Positions 1-11,600 of a stretch of 64,000 nt of DNA are shown piece after piece. Below the pieces are notes generated by a model that saw nothing but the letters and a program-made list of their open reading frames with translations, ran no database searches and had not been told where the DNA came from. Source of the DNA: Berberis thunbergii (lineage: Eukaryota; Streptophyta; Magnoliopsida; Ranunculales; Berberidaceae). The stretch is from positions 124,001-188,000 of the forward strand of contig QNQO01000600.1 of the NCBI GenBank assembly GCA_003290165.1, in the 5' to 3' direction. The translations under genes and the position numbers were made by a program. Each line of letters begins with the position of its first letter. Position 1 is the stretch's first letter.

Positions 1-13
1 CACACACACACAA
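1..13. repeat. (CA)n microsatellite, window edge
   Basis: The window opens inside a CA dinucleotide run that probably continues upstream. No gene is visible between here and position 223. Confidence 0.8.
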
Positions 14-223
14 AAGAATATACAGGAATGTTTAAGTTTAACAACTAATAAATAGAAAATTACTCAAATGAGATGTTAAACTTGTTGGCAGGGTAATGGG
101 CGGGGGACTCCTATAATGGCTTATGGACGACAATAGATTCAGTATCTCGAATCTCCATAGAAGAGGAAGGATTAGAAGGATAGCGGTGTAATGGCGTAGT
201 GTTAATGAGATTGGGTTAGGGAT

Positions 224-928
224 TTTCTATGTAACACCACCATTTCCACTTTGTTACACAACCATCCTAATTTAACACAACCATTAAATAGGCAAATCCT
301 TTTTCCCCTTTCCTCCTATCTTATTGCTCTTTGTGATCTCTCCACCTATAACTTCTCCTCTTGTGAACTTCTCGTGTGAGCTCTTCCTCCTCTTACGACC
401 ACCTACCCCTCGTGTGACCACCAACTCCTTCCCCCTCCAGTAGTCATTTTCCTCCTCCTCCAACAATCATTCTCATATTTTTCCCATCAAACAATCTTCA
501 TCTTCTTCCAACAACCCTCCTTCACCACCTCATCATCGTCATCGCAATTATGAAATCCTACGAGATTTACGCAAAATCTCATAATATGGATTGCAATATT
601 TTGGTTGTATCTCGTAGAATAGTCTGTGAGATTTCGCATAAATCTCATTGAATGAAGGTTGTTGGAGGAGGAAGCGGGGGTTGTTGGAGGGGGGATGAAG
701 ATTATTGGAGGGGAGGAAAATGGGAATGGTTGTTGGAGGAGGTCGCACTAGGTGACATTGTAGATGGAAAGATCTTATAGAGCAAGAAGATAAGATGAGA
801 AGAATAAAAAAATATTTGTCTATTTAATGGTGGTGTTACATTGAGGTGGTGATGTAAAAAAATTGATATGGTGGTGTTACATTGAGGTGGTGATGTAAAA
901 AAATGGATATGGTGGTGTTACATAGAAA
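224..928. mobile_element. Non-autonomous TIR element with ACACCACC-type ends
   Basis: The left end TTTCTATGTAACACCACCAT (224-243) is matched exactly in inverse at the right end (909-928). The right end also holds three copies of a 41 bp unit starting near 827, 868 and 909, each repeating the terminal motif ATGGTGGTGTTACA. Degenerate copies of the motif occur at the left end (around 256 and 275). There is no transposase-like reading frame. Tandem amplification of the ends suggests a Mutator-like or foldback non-autonomous element. I could not fix a target-site duplication. Confidence 0.6.
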
Positions 929-1524
929 TTGTATTTGGGTTATGGGTTGTCGCTTGTGCTATTTATAGGTTTGTTTTAGCATTCTCATCTCAAATTCTAT
1001 TTGGAATAAGATTATCTCAGGGTTTGTGTATCAAACATCTAGGAGAACAATCCAATTCACGTTCAAAAAATGTTAAAGCAAATAATATGACATTTGGGAG
1101 AACAATCCAATTCACGTTCAAAAACATGGTAGCTTACAAGTACCAATTGCATATAAGATGTGGATAAATCATGTTGTAGTATTTGCGAACTTTGTGTGAG
1201 TGCATGATGATCAAAAAGCTCAAAGATTACTCGGTAACTTTCCGTGTGTTCATGTTGTCAAGACCTTTACACCCAGCAAGCAGCTTTCAAATCATTCTGC
1301 AATGACAATGATCCATGAATTAGGCATTTGAGAAAATAACGAACATACATTTATTTGAATCTTGAGTCTTGCTACTCAAAAAAATCAAGGCAGAGAATGT
1401 GAAGACCAAAGCAAAAGTATGTGTTGACAGAATTCGTTCATCTTAATATCAATAAACAAAAAAAATTTATTTTAAAAGAATTAAAAAAGGAAAATAGTAA
1501 AAGCAAAGCAGTGTATATATTAAG

Positions 1525-2601
1525 GCAACGACTACTCCACACCACCAAAAGCGTTGTCTCACACCACCATGTATTTTTTTTGTCTTTTTTCTACTAACCC
1601 ACACCCCCCAAAAAATTGTTTTTGAAAAAAATAGTAACTTAAAACATGGTAACTTTCGACCAATTTAAACCCTCAATTGAGACCGATTCCCAAGCTCATC
1701 AAAACATGAAAATTGTAGTACTCTGAATTATCTAATAATCAAATTGAATCACTTGAAAATGTTTTGAAATGAGAAAGTTATGGTCATTTTACTAAAGTCG
1801 CGCAAATCTATCATGCAACTTTTGGCCAACTTGTGCTCGTTCGAATCGATTCTCAAGCTGATCAAAACACAACAATTGCAACACTCTGAGTTATCTAATA
1901 AACACAATTTGAATCACTTGAAAAAATTTTGAAATGAGAAAGTTATGGTCATTTTACTAAAGTCTCGCAAATCTGTCAAAAAATTTGCTGAAAATTTCCT
2001 GTTCGCCTAAAATAATGCGAGTTTTTGCAAAAACCTCGCATTGTTCCAGGAAAGATTGGAAATTTTCAGCAAATTTTTTTACTGTTCGCCCAAATCAATG
2101 CAAGGTTTTGTAAAAACCACGCATTGTCTCAGGCGAACAATAGTTTTTTTTGTAATTTCTGAAAATTTTTATGAAGTTTACTTTATTTGTGATTGAAAAT
2201 ATTTCTCAAAATTTTTTCTGAAGTTTCTATGAGATTACTTTGTTTTCTAAAAATTTTGGCAAGACATGAATAACTTGAAAGCTTGTTTCAGAAGCATTGG
2301 AGTCGAAATATGAGACGAAGAAGATTTGCTTGCTTGTTTTGCGAGAAGGGAAGAAGCAATCGAACCAAGAGAAGAAGTCGAAATTGATTTTGAATGTGTT
2401 TTGAATGTGGTGAGAGCGAAGATTTGAATGGGGGAGGGGAGTGAAGGCTTGCGTTTCAATTTGAATGGGGAGAAGAAAAATGATTTTCCTTGTTTATATA
2501 GGTGGTGTCAAAAAGAGTGGTGGTGTGAAAAATAAAGCAGGTGGTGTAAAAGAGTTAAATGGTGTGAGAAAACACTTTTGGTTGTGTGGAGTAGTCGTTG
2601 C
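1525..2601. mobile_element. Mutator-like non-autonomous element with ~45 bp TIRs
   Basis: The left terminus (1525-1571, starting GCAACGACTACTCCACACC) and the right terminus (about 2558-2601) are inverted copies with a few mismatches. The flanks TATATATTA (1514-1522) and TATACATTA (2602-2610) agree at 8 of 9 positions, which could be a 9 bp Mutator-type duplication, but two extra bases separate the left copy from the TIR. The interior carries two units of a ~164 bp repeat and no transposase. The ends resemble those of the 224-928 element. Confidence 0.65.
1640..1985. repeat. Two ~164 bp direct repeat units inside the TIR element
   Basis: GAGAAAGTTATGGTCATTTT followed by ACTAAAGTC occurs at 1771 and again at 1935. 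The preceding text (CAAGCTCATCAAAACA..., TTATCTAATAA..., TTGAATCACTTGAAAA) is also repeated. A related sequence recurs at 58.9-59.7 kb. Confidence 0.7.
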
Positions 2602-2778
2602 TATACATTAAATGTTAATCACCCAACTCACCAAGTAGGCAACAAAAAAGGAGTAACCTAAGAAATTAGCAGAGTTCAAGTCAAGGATCAAATGTCATGC
2701 GATATGGTATTTAGCCGTGTGGGGACCAACTTGCTTCCTAGTGAAGGCTTTCCAAACTATAAACAAGACATGTATTAC

Positions 2779-3215
2779 TCATGAGAAAAGTCTCAATCAA
2801 ATTGTCGAAAACGCGGAAAAAAAATAACTTTGTTTAAATTGGTGGGTTCAGAATGGAGGAGCAATGTCGAATTCTACCAACATTTGTTAACACCAACTGT
2901 AGCTTGAGCTTATATAAATGTCTCTTCCCCCCTTTAGTTTTTTAATAATCCAAGCATCTCATTCAATCTCATTTCATCTCAACTCAAAGAGAGCGAAAGC
3001 TTAGAGAAGCTTCTAGAGAGAAAATATAGAGAGTTGTCTTGGGTGTAATTGGGTTATGAGTGTTGTAAACACATGTTTTTCTCCCTTCAGTAAAGAACTA
3101 CAATAGCCCCATGGACGTAGCCTAAGTTGGGTGAACCAAATAAATTGTGTCATAATTTATTCTTTGCACTCTTATAATATGGTTGATTGGGAAATTGTCG
3201 TTTCTCACAACTTCC
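2779..3215 (+). repeat. 5' LTR of the 2.8-7.6 kb Copia
   Basis: Corresponds base for base, with many mismatches, to 7241-7625: GAGAAAAGTCTC near the start, a TATATAAA box near 2914, then CATCTCATTC and GTGGACGTAGCC-type text. The outer boundary is approximate because TGTTGAG has decayed to CTCATGAG; the inner boundary is set by the putative primer-binding site. Confidence 0.7.
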
Positions 3216-3364
3216 GTATTAGAGCCCCGATCGTGATTTTTATCTTTTTTTTTAGTACTACTCACGTGAATAGTGAAATTTTGTCGACAAATGTGTTCTA
3301 ATACATGGTGGTTCTCAAGAATAGTCAGAATCAGTCTAGATGTTAACAGATTTGAGAAGGAGAA

Positions 3365-6300
3365 ATGGATGCAGACAAAGGGGAGGTGAAACTTGAAAAG
3401 TTCAACGTCGCAAATTTTGGATCCTGGGAGATGCAGATAAAGGATTATCTTTACTAGAAAATATATATATATACCTCTCATAGGGAAGAAACCAGAAACT
3501 ATGTAGCATGATGAGTGTGCTCTTCTTGATAGACAAACCCTTGGAGTTACCGTTTGACATTATGGCATAACATGGCTTTAAACATAGCAAAGGAAAATAT
3601 CATGGTAGGTCTTATGGAGGCTCTCTCCAACATGTACAGGTATAGATTTGCCTCAATAAAGTCCACTTGATGAAGCGTTTGTTTAATTTGCCGATGCCAG
3701 AAGAAGCATCAGTAACTCAACTTCTCAATGAACTCAATACAGTCACAACCCAGTTGAGTTCAATTGAATTGATTACATGATGAAGTACGATAGCATTGAA
3801 TAGCTCGTCACGAAGCAATAAGTTAAAATTCAACGATGTGTGTGATCTAGTTCTCAGTGAAGAAATTTGACGGTGAGAGTCAACTGAAGCGTCAACCAAT
3901 TTTGTTTTGCACACAAAGTCTAAAGAAAAACATAAGAAACGGCCACAACAAATCAACCTAGTACGGCCGATCAAAGGATAAAAGGTCTAAATCCAAAAAT
4001 CTCAACAATTCCCGGAACCCAAAGGCTATAGAGTGTTGGAACTGCGGGAAGACCGAGCAGAAGCAAATGTCACTTCCAAAAGGCTGAGGCAGAAACAAAT
4101 GTCACTTCCACCTTAGGAAGAGATGATGCATTGATATGCTCTATGGAGATCAAGGAAGAGTCTTGGGTTAGACTCTAGAGCATCATTACACGCTACTTCA
4201 CAAAAAGAACTCTTTGAAAAGTGTGTGCCCAGAAACCTTGCTGAGGTATACCTTGGCGATGACCAAACTTGTGATATTGTTGATAAAGGTGCAGTAAAGA
4301 TTTAGTTGAACGGCTTTGTATGGGAGCTGAAGGATGTTAAGCATATTCTCGATCTGAAAACAAACTTAATCTCAGTAGGGAAATTGGTAGTGAAGGCTAC
4401 ACCGCGATCTTCCATGGCGATGATTGGGAGATTTCAAAGTGTGCAATGACAGTTGCACAAGGTAAAAAGAGTGGTACTCTTTATATGACAACACGGGCAC
4501 AAAATTCAATTGAAGTAGCAACAGGTAATAAAAACCCAACCTATGGCACCAGATACCCAACCACGTGAGTGCGAAGGAGATGAAGATTATACATTCCAAA
4601 GGGAAACTACCGGGTCTACAGTCAGTTGAAATTAACATGTGCAAATATTGCATATTGGAAAGCAAAAAAGGGTAAGCTTTCAGACATGTAGCCGAACACT
4701 GAATAAGGAAAGGATGGAACTCGTTCACTCTGATGTTTGGGAACCAACTACTGTCTCATCCATAGGTGGAAAACACTACTTAGTGACATCCATTGATGAT
4801 CACTCTTAGAAGGTATGGGTTTACTTATTCTAAGACACGAGTCATAAGTCTTCGATGCTTTTAGGAGATGGAAAACTAGGGTTGAAAATGAGACATGTCT
4901 TAAATAAAAAAAGCTCTCAACAATGGTGGTGAATATGAAAACACTAGATTCGGGAAGTTTTGCTATGTGCACTGGTTCAGAATGGAAAGAACTATGTCGA
5001 GTACTCCTCAACACAATGGTGTAGCTGAACGTATAAGTAGAAGATTGTCCGAGAGAGCCAAAAGCATGTGTATGCAGTCAAGCCTACCAAAGTAGGCAGA
5101 AACAGTCAACACAACAACTTACTTGATCAATCGAGGTCCATCGGTTCCACTAGAATACAAAATACTAGAGGAATTACGAAACGGAAAGGATGTAAAACTC
5201 TCACATCTTAAAGATTTCGATTGTGTAGCATATATGCATATCAGTGATATATGCAGGAATAAGCTTGATCCCAAGTCCAAGAAATGCATCCTCATGGTCT
5301 GGGATGATGAAAACAAGAAGTTGACCCCAACAGAGATGTGATCTTCAACGAAATAACGATGTACAAGGACAGACATACAACAGACGTCAGTGACTCAGTA
5401 AAGAATGGACTAGTGTATGCAGATGCGAAAGATGTCCTAGATGGTCCTGTGAGAAATTAGATAGTAGCAAATCCTCAACCAGATGAACATATTGAACAGA
5501 TCAGTGCGCAACAGTCCATCTTATCGCAACCTCCTTGTCCAACTCTTGTATTGAGAATGTCTTCTCAATCTCATATGCCCAACAGGTGATACATGAACTA
5601 TATGTTATTTGCTTATAGAAGGAGTGTGAATCCCATGATGAGGCATGCTAAACTAGAGATGCTAGCAACTAGGAGCTTGCTATGAAAAATGAGATGAAGT
5701 CTCTGATCTCCAACCAGAGATGGGAACTAGTTGAGATGCCTATGGGGAAATAGGCCTTTCACAACAAATGGGCGTACCGGGTGAAAGAGGAGCTCGACGG
5801 CTCCATCAAATACAAAATCCATTTAGTTGTCAAAGGATTCCAATAGAAGGAAGGAATTGAATACACCAATATTTTTCTCTCATTGTAACGCTCAATACTA
5901 TCAGGTCAGTGTTGAGTATTGTTGCCAGTGAAGATCTTCATCTTGAGCAGTTGGACGTGAATACTGCATTTCTTCATAGAAACCTAGAAGAGGAGATATA
6001 CAAGCACCAATCAAAAAGTTTATCGGAAAAAAATAAGGAGAATATGGTGTACTCACTCAAGAATAACTTGTACAACCTGAAACAAGCCCGAAGACAGTGG
6101 TACAGAACGTGGCTTCATGCACAAGGAAGGTTTCCAAAAGTGCAACGCCAACCATTGTTGCTACTTCAAGATATATAGGTCAAGTTATATCCTTTTACTA
6201 CTTTAGGTAGATATGTTAATAGCAGACCCAAATATGGACGAAATCATATGGTTGAAGCAACAATTGTCAAGGGAGTTTGACATGAAAGACTTGGGTCTTG

Positions 6301-7160
6301 CTTAGAAGAGGCTTTTGATTCAAATTACTAGAGATAAGGAAAGAAGGACTTTGTAGTTATCTCAAACGGAATACATTAGACGTGTTTTGCAATGATTCAA
6401 TATAGGAGAAGCCAAGGCAATCAACACACCCTTGGCAAGTCATTTTCGCCTATCCAAGGATCAGTCCCCTCAGACAGAGAAAAAAAGAAACTTCATCGCT
6501 AAAATTACCTATGCCTCAGCCATTGGGAGTTTGATGTACCCAATTGTCTGTACGAGACCAGACATTGCCCATGCAGTGGGAGCTATTAGCAGGTTTATAT
6601 CAAACCCCGTGAAAACCCAATGGGAAGGAGATAATGGATTTTTAGGTACCTATGAGGCACCACAAACAAGTGTTGTACTTGAGTAAAAGATAGTTGAAAG
6701 TACAAGGTTACGTAGACACAAATTTTACAGGAGAAGTTGATCACCGAATGAGCACCATAGATTATGTATTTACCATGGGTACTACAGTTGTTAGTTGGAT
6801 GTCACAATATAAACAATTGTTGCATTATTCACTACAGAGGTTGAGTATGTAGCAGTGGCAGAAGCTAGTAAAGAGATAATATGGCTTCAGTTATTGTTAA
6901 ATGAATTTGGATTCAAACAAGAAAAGAATGTTTTGTATAACAACAGTCAAAGTGCAATACATCTAGCAAATCATTCAGCATCTCACTCCAGAACCAAGCA
7001 TATCAAACTTCGTTATCACTTCATCAGGTATTTGTTAGAGGATGGGGTGTTATCAGTTGAGAATAGACATGGTGTTAACACTTGAGAGGATACATCGTAG
7101 CAAGAATTATGCAAACATGTTGACAAAGATAACGACGATCAACAAACTTCAGTTAGCTTA
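3365..7160 (+). pseudogene. Copia gag-pol remnant
   Basis: Gag begins at the ATG at 3365 (EVKLEKFNVANFGSWEMQI). A zinc-knuckle remnant (CWNCGKTEQ) lies near 4036, and integrase remnants follow from about 4690 to 5340, including a PQHNGVAE-like stretch near 5010 and DPKSKKCILMVWDDENKK near 5290. Reverse transcriptase appears at 5909-6178 (LEQLDVNTAFLH) and 6432-6686. RNase H appears at 6855-7085 (AEASKEIIWLQLLLNEFG, RTKHIKLRYHFIR). In a live element these parts form one polyprotein that copies RNA into DNA in cytoplasmic particles. Here they are split by many stops and frameshifts, so no product is expected. Confidence 0.85.
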
Positions 7161-7240
7161 CAAGTGTGACAAGTTCAGAAAGAGCTGCTACATTGATCGG
7201 GGTGTGAAGACAAATTGAAATCAGTCTTAAAGTGACAGAT

Positions 7241-7625
7241 TGTTGAGAAAAGTCTCGATCAAATTGTTGAAAGTGGAAAGCCACGTCTTTGTTTGAATTG
7301 GTGGGTCAAAATGGATGAGCAATGCCGAATTCCACTCGCATTACTTGCCACCAACTGCAGTGTGAGCCTATATAAAGGCCTATTCCCCCGTTCAGCTTTT
7401 AATGATCCAAGCATCTCATTCCATCCCATTTCATCTCAACTCAGAGAGAGTGGAAGCTTAGAGAAAGTTCTCTTGGATGTAATTGGGTTTGGGTTGTGAG
7501 TATTGTAAACACTCGTTTTTCTCCCTAAAGATCAGCAGCAGCCTGTGGACGTAGCCCAAATTTAGTGAACCACCTAACTTGCGTGTGTTATAATTTACTT
7601 TCCACACTCTCGTTTACGAAGTTAT
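7241..7625 (+). repeat. 3' LTR of the 2.8-7.6 kb Copia
   Basis: Starts TGTTGAGAAAAGTCTCG directly after the polypurine-like AGTGACAGAT. It contains GCCTATATAAAGGCC (a TATA box) near 7371 and ends near 7625. It is a homologue of 2779-3215. Confidence 0.75.
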
Positions 7626-8653
7626 AATCTGTGGATAGTGTGAAGGTTTTTTTTATTTTTTTTAAGATCCTCAAACTTTTACATTGAAGGATAGTATGAA
7701 GTTAGACTTGTAATTTATATAGAATACAAAATTTATGACATATAGGAAAGTTGTATTTACCGGTTTAATTCAAATTTGAACTTGCTTGTTGATTAGAAAG
7801 ACATTTGCTTCTAGGGTTTTCTGACATCGAGATGGAAGAGTGTCTCAGGAAGTTTCTAGTCTAGGGATTACATCGTCTATATTACCATCATACCTCTTCC
7901 AAAACTATCTACAAATGCCAGAGCTTTCCCCTTCCTTCAGCAAATAAAAACTAGGATAACTAGTATAACATTGTTTTTCGTACTTCGTACATGCTAATAT
8001 GTTTCCCTTTAATTTTCTTTCATCTTTTTCATGGACAGACAATGGAGATTATTCTAAATTGGAGGATGGACTTTTTCTCTTGGATACATAAGCTAAGAGT
8101 CTCAATTTCAACATACTACAATAAACAATCCGCAAAATGAGCAAACCAAAATTGTAGATGCATGAGCAAATTTGGGACCATTCATTCTTATTAAGACAAG
8201 ATACACAATTAGATTAAAATAATCTCTTAAAAACTACAGCGACATAGAAAAGAATTAAAAACGAAAATGACACCCAGCATATACAACATAGAAAAATGGT
8301 TTTGGACGCAGATAAATTATTTATATATGGGTATCTTTTCCCCTGTTTTGTTACAAATGTACAATCACCTGAAGCCGTCCTCTCCTATTCAACTATACTA
8401 CTGCTTACAGTTTCACAATATACACATCACATGATCTACATCAAGTCTCCACTCACTTGGCTGCATGTAATTTCCTGAAACGTGTTTCTAGATGTAAAGT
8501 GCACTGGGTTTGGGTTATATACGAAAATGTTTGAAAACTATAGCTTGCCAACCAAACAAAGACTTGTCACCTGATCTCCTTATAGAGAAACAAACAGGAG
8601 GGAGATTCAACTAAAAGGAGTTCCTGGCCATCTAATCTAAAACATCTGTATAA
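7626..8653. other. Intergenic / ACR gene 3' flank
   Basis: About 1 kb of AT-rich DNA between the Copia 3' LTR and the stop codon of the ACR gene. The part nearest 8654 probably includes that gene's 3' UTR. I see no other gene or clear repeat. Confidence 0.5.
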
Positions 8654-11600
8654 TCAGTCCCAACCCATTAGCATCTTTCTGACTTCCTCTTCGATCTTGC
8701 TCCTTGACATGGATAAGTTGTCCCCTTCATCAAGAAGGATTCTGTACACTTCCCACTCCCTATCACCAAATACATGCCTCGCGATCTCAGCCTGAACACC
8801 AATTTGCATAGTGTTTTAGGCTAAATGGAAAAGACCCCAAGAAAATAGGTAGCTTAACAACTGATCTTTATGTGATGAAAACTTACTGAGAAGATGCATG
8901 TGTTGAGCATTTTGAGAGCAAGGGTAATGTCATAAAAAACGAGAGGGCGTCCCTTGCCAGATAATTCCACGGGATTTGCAACTAAAAGCTCTGCATCAGG
9001 ACCTCGGTTGACCACGACTACTCTTAGTGGAAGTTTGAGTTCCATCCGTAGGCGAGACAACAAAGCATTTTGCTTGTTTGTGTCAATTATCTTCTTTCCA
9101 TCTGCTTGCACAATAAATAAGTCCAGCACACAGTTTCTTCCTTGCTTTGTGAAAAAACGCCCATAAGAAATCTGATACAAACATCATCCCTGGTTAGAAT
9201 TAACATGAAAAAGTAAAACATTTGCAAAGATTTGGTAGGCATGTTATCCATTTTCTTCACATGGGTTTATTGAGGACTTCCTACCTGGATATTATAATCT
9301 TTAAGAGTTCTCATGATGTCATAGAGAATCCCTTTGTAATCGTGACAAAGGATTTGGATTAATGTATGACCAGGGCTGAGGGAATTGTCCACTGTGACAG
9401 ACACGTTGTCTGATGTTGATGAACCACTTGGTTGATCTTCAGGCAGCTCTAAGCTGAACATCTCTTTTGTGATTGAACGAGGCAGAAAAGAAGATCCCTG
9501 TGAAGAAGTTGTAATTTCAGCACCAGATAGTTCTATCTCACAACTAATCATGACATCCTCTAATACAGCTTTCAGATGGTCTTCTGTATCCTCTTGTCTT
9601 TTATTTGTATGCAGTAGTTCCCTGATGAAAAGTTAATGCAAAGGTTTCTTCAATTAGAATAACAGAGGAAGTACTGAAATCTAATCATAAACAACATGTG
9701 TATAATTGACCATTTTAAAAATCCAATCACTTCAAGAATTTGAATTTCAGCAAACAAAAATCATGGTAATAGTCACAATTCTAGTTGTCAAGGTTCGAGT
9801 GCTAGACATTCAGTACTCTCAGTGTGGCCATGTTGGAGACACACCGACAAATTTCAATAAGGTTTCATTATCAAACTCATAGATATGTAATCAACACTTC
9901 ATACAAGTTGCACCCATCTTAGGCACCTGCACATTCTTTGTAGCTGTCTTGCATGAAATGGTAAGAATCTTCAAAGAAGAAAACTCTTCCTATTAAATCT
10001 AGTAGTCAAAGATTTTATATGATCTTTGGTGTTTCCATCTAATCAATGAACTCTACTTTATGCACAAATATCCATCAGATCGAGTAGAGGAAATCAACAA
10101 AAGGCATCGTGTACCCTTTCATTAACTACATGTTTTCATTTACCTAGAATCATTTCCATTTATTTTCATACTTTCTTTTATGCATCAATTAGTTCACATT
10201 GTTGTAGTATTATCATCAAAATGGATAGGTGAAATTCAAACCAATAAGAATCGATTAAAATATATATATAAAAGACAAAATGTAGAACCTTGTGTCTGTG
10301 ACGAAGAAGAGATCCATCACTTTTCCATCTGGGGTGGTCGACACCTTCACTCTTTTTATTACAAGCTCAAGCTCACACAAAACTTGAGTCACATCTGCCA
10401 AAAACCTTCCCAAATTTATCAAACAAAACACAAAATCATCAAAAATAAAGCAAAAAATCCAATTAAAATTACCATTAAAGAACTTACTATTGATAGTGTT
10501 GGAGTTAGTTAGGCAAAGTCTGTTGTAAATATTGGTTTTGACATGTATTTAAAGGCTTGTACTGTACATCAGAGAATTCATTCAATACACATAAATTTCT
10601 CAATCATGTTTTCTCCTCTCATCTTCTCTCTTTTCATTGTTTCATCTTCAATTCTCTGTTTGTAACTTTTCATGGTATCAGAGCAGTCTCAAGAGCTCTC
10701 TTCAAATCAGATGAGTATACTACAGAAATTTTAGGTTCTTTTGATAATCGATCAGCAACTACAGCTGCTTGCTGTCACCCAATGTCATTAAGTTCAACAT
10801 CCAAGTGCTCGCAACCGAGCGAGATCCTCCATTGCCATTGCTGGAATCGGCCATTTTGAAAGGTTGATTGGAGTGACGTAGGATGAGTGAGGGAAGGTTT
10901 CCCGCTGGATTCTTGAATCTCCAAGCGAGATTGTGTGTTGTTGGAGTGAAGGAGTTGAGTTGGATTCAAAGCATTCTTGAGATCAGTCTCTTTGATTGTT
11001 TTTCATTTTGTAGTGAGCACCTAAGGTGTTTGAAGAAAATCCTCTGAATACTCTTGAGACATGGCTGGACTAGATAGTTCAGATCGTTATTATCTTCATC
11101 CATCTGATCATCCAGGGATGATATTGGTGTCCAAAGAGTTTACTGGTAAGAGTTTTGCTTCATGGCGAAGAGGGATGTTGATTGCTTTATCAGCCAAAAA
11201 TAAGCTTGGCTTCATTGATGGAACATACAAGAAGCCTGCAGAAACTTCAGAAGATTTCTCTAAATGGCGAAGATGCAATGACATGGTAATTTCTTGGATC
11301 CTTAACGTTCTTGAGAAAGATATTGCTGAAAGTGTGATATATATGAATTCAGCCCAAGATGTGTGGAAGGAATTGAATGATAGATATGGTCAAGCAAATG
11401 GACCTAAGCTGTTTCAATTGCAGAAAGAAATGTGCTCGATCTCTCAAGGCTCAAGTGATATTGTTGGTTATTTCACATCTTTCAAAAGACATTGGGACGA
11501 GTTGAGTTTTGTCATCTCCTTGCCAATGTGCACATGTAATGCCTCTGCAGCTCTAGCTAAATATGAGCAAGATCAAAAATTTATGCAGTTCTTGATGGGT

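Larger units (their letters stand above)
2779..7625 (+). mobile_element. Degenerate Ty1/Copia LTR retrotransposon with both LTRs
   Basis: Two related direct repeats flank a broken gag-pol. Both LTRs carry a TATATAAA-like promoter and the shared tracts AATCCAAGCATCTCATTC and GTGGACGTAGCC. A degenerate primer-binding region (GTATTAGAGCC) follows the 5' LTR near 3220. A polypurine-like AGTGACAGATTG precedes the 3' LTR at 7241. The LTRs differ by many substitutions and short indels, so the insertion is old. Confidence 0.85.
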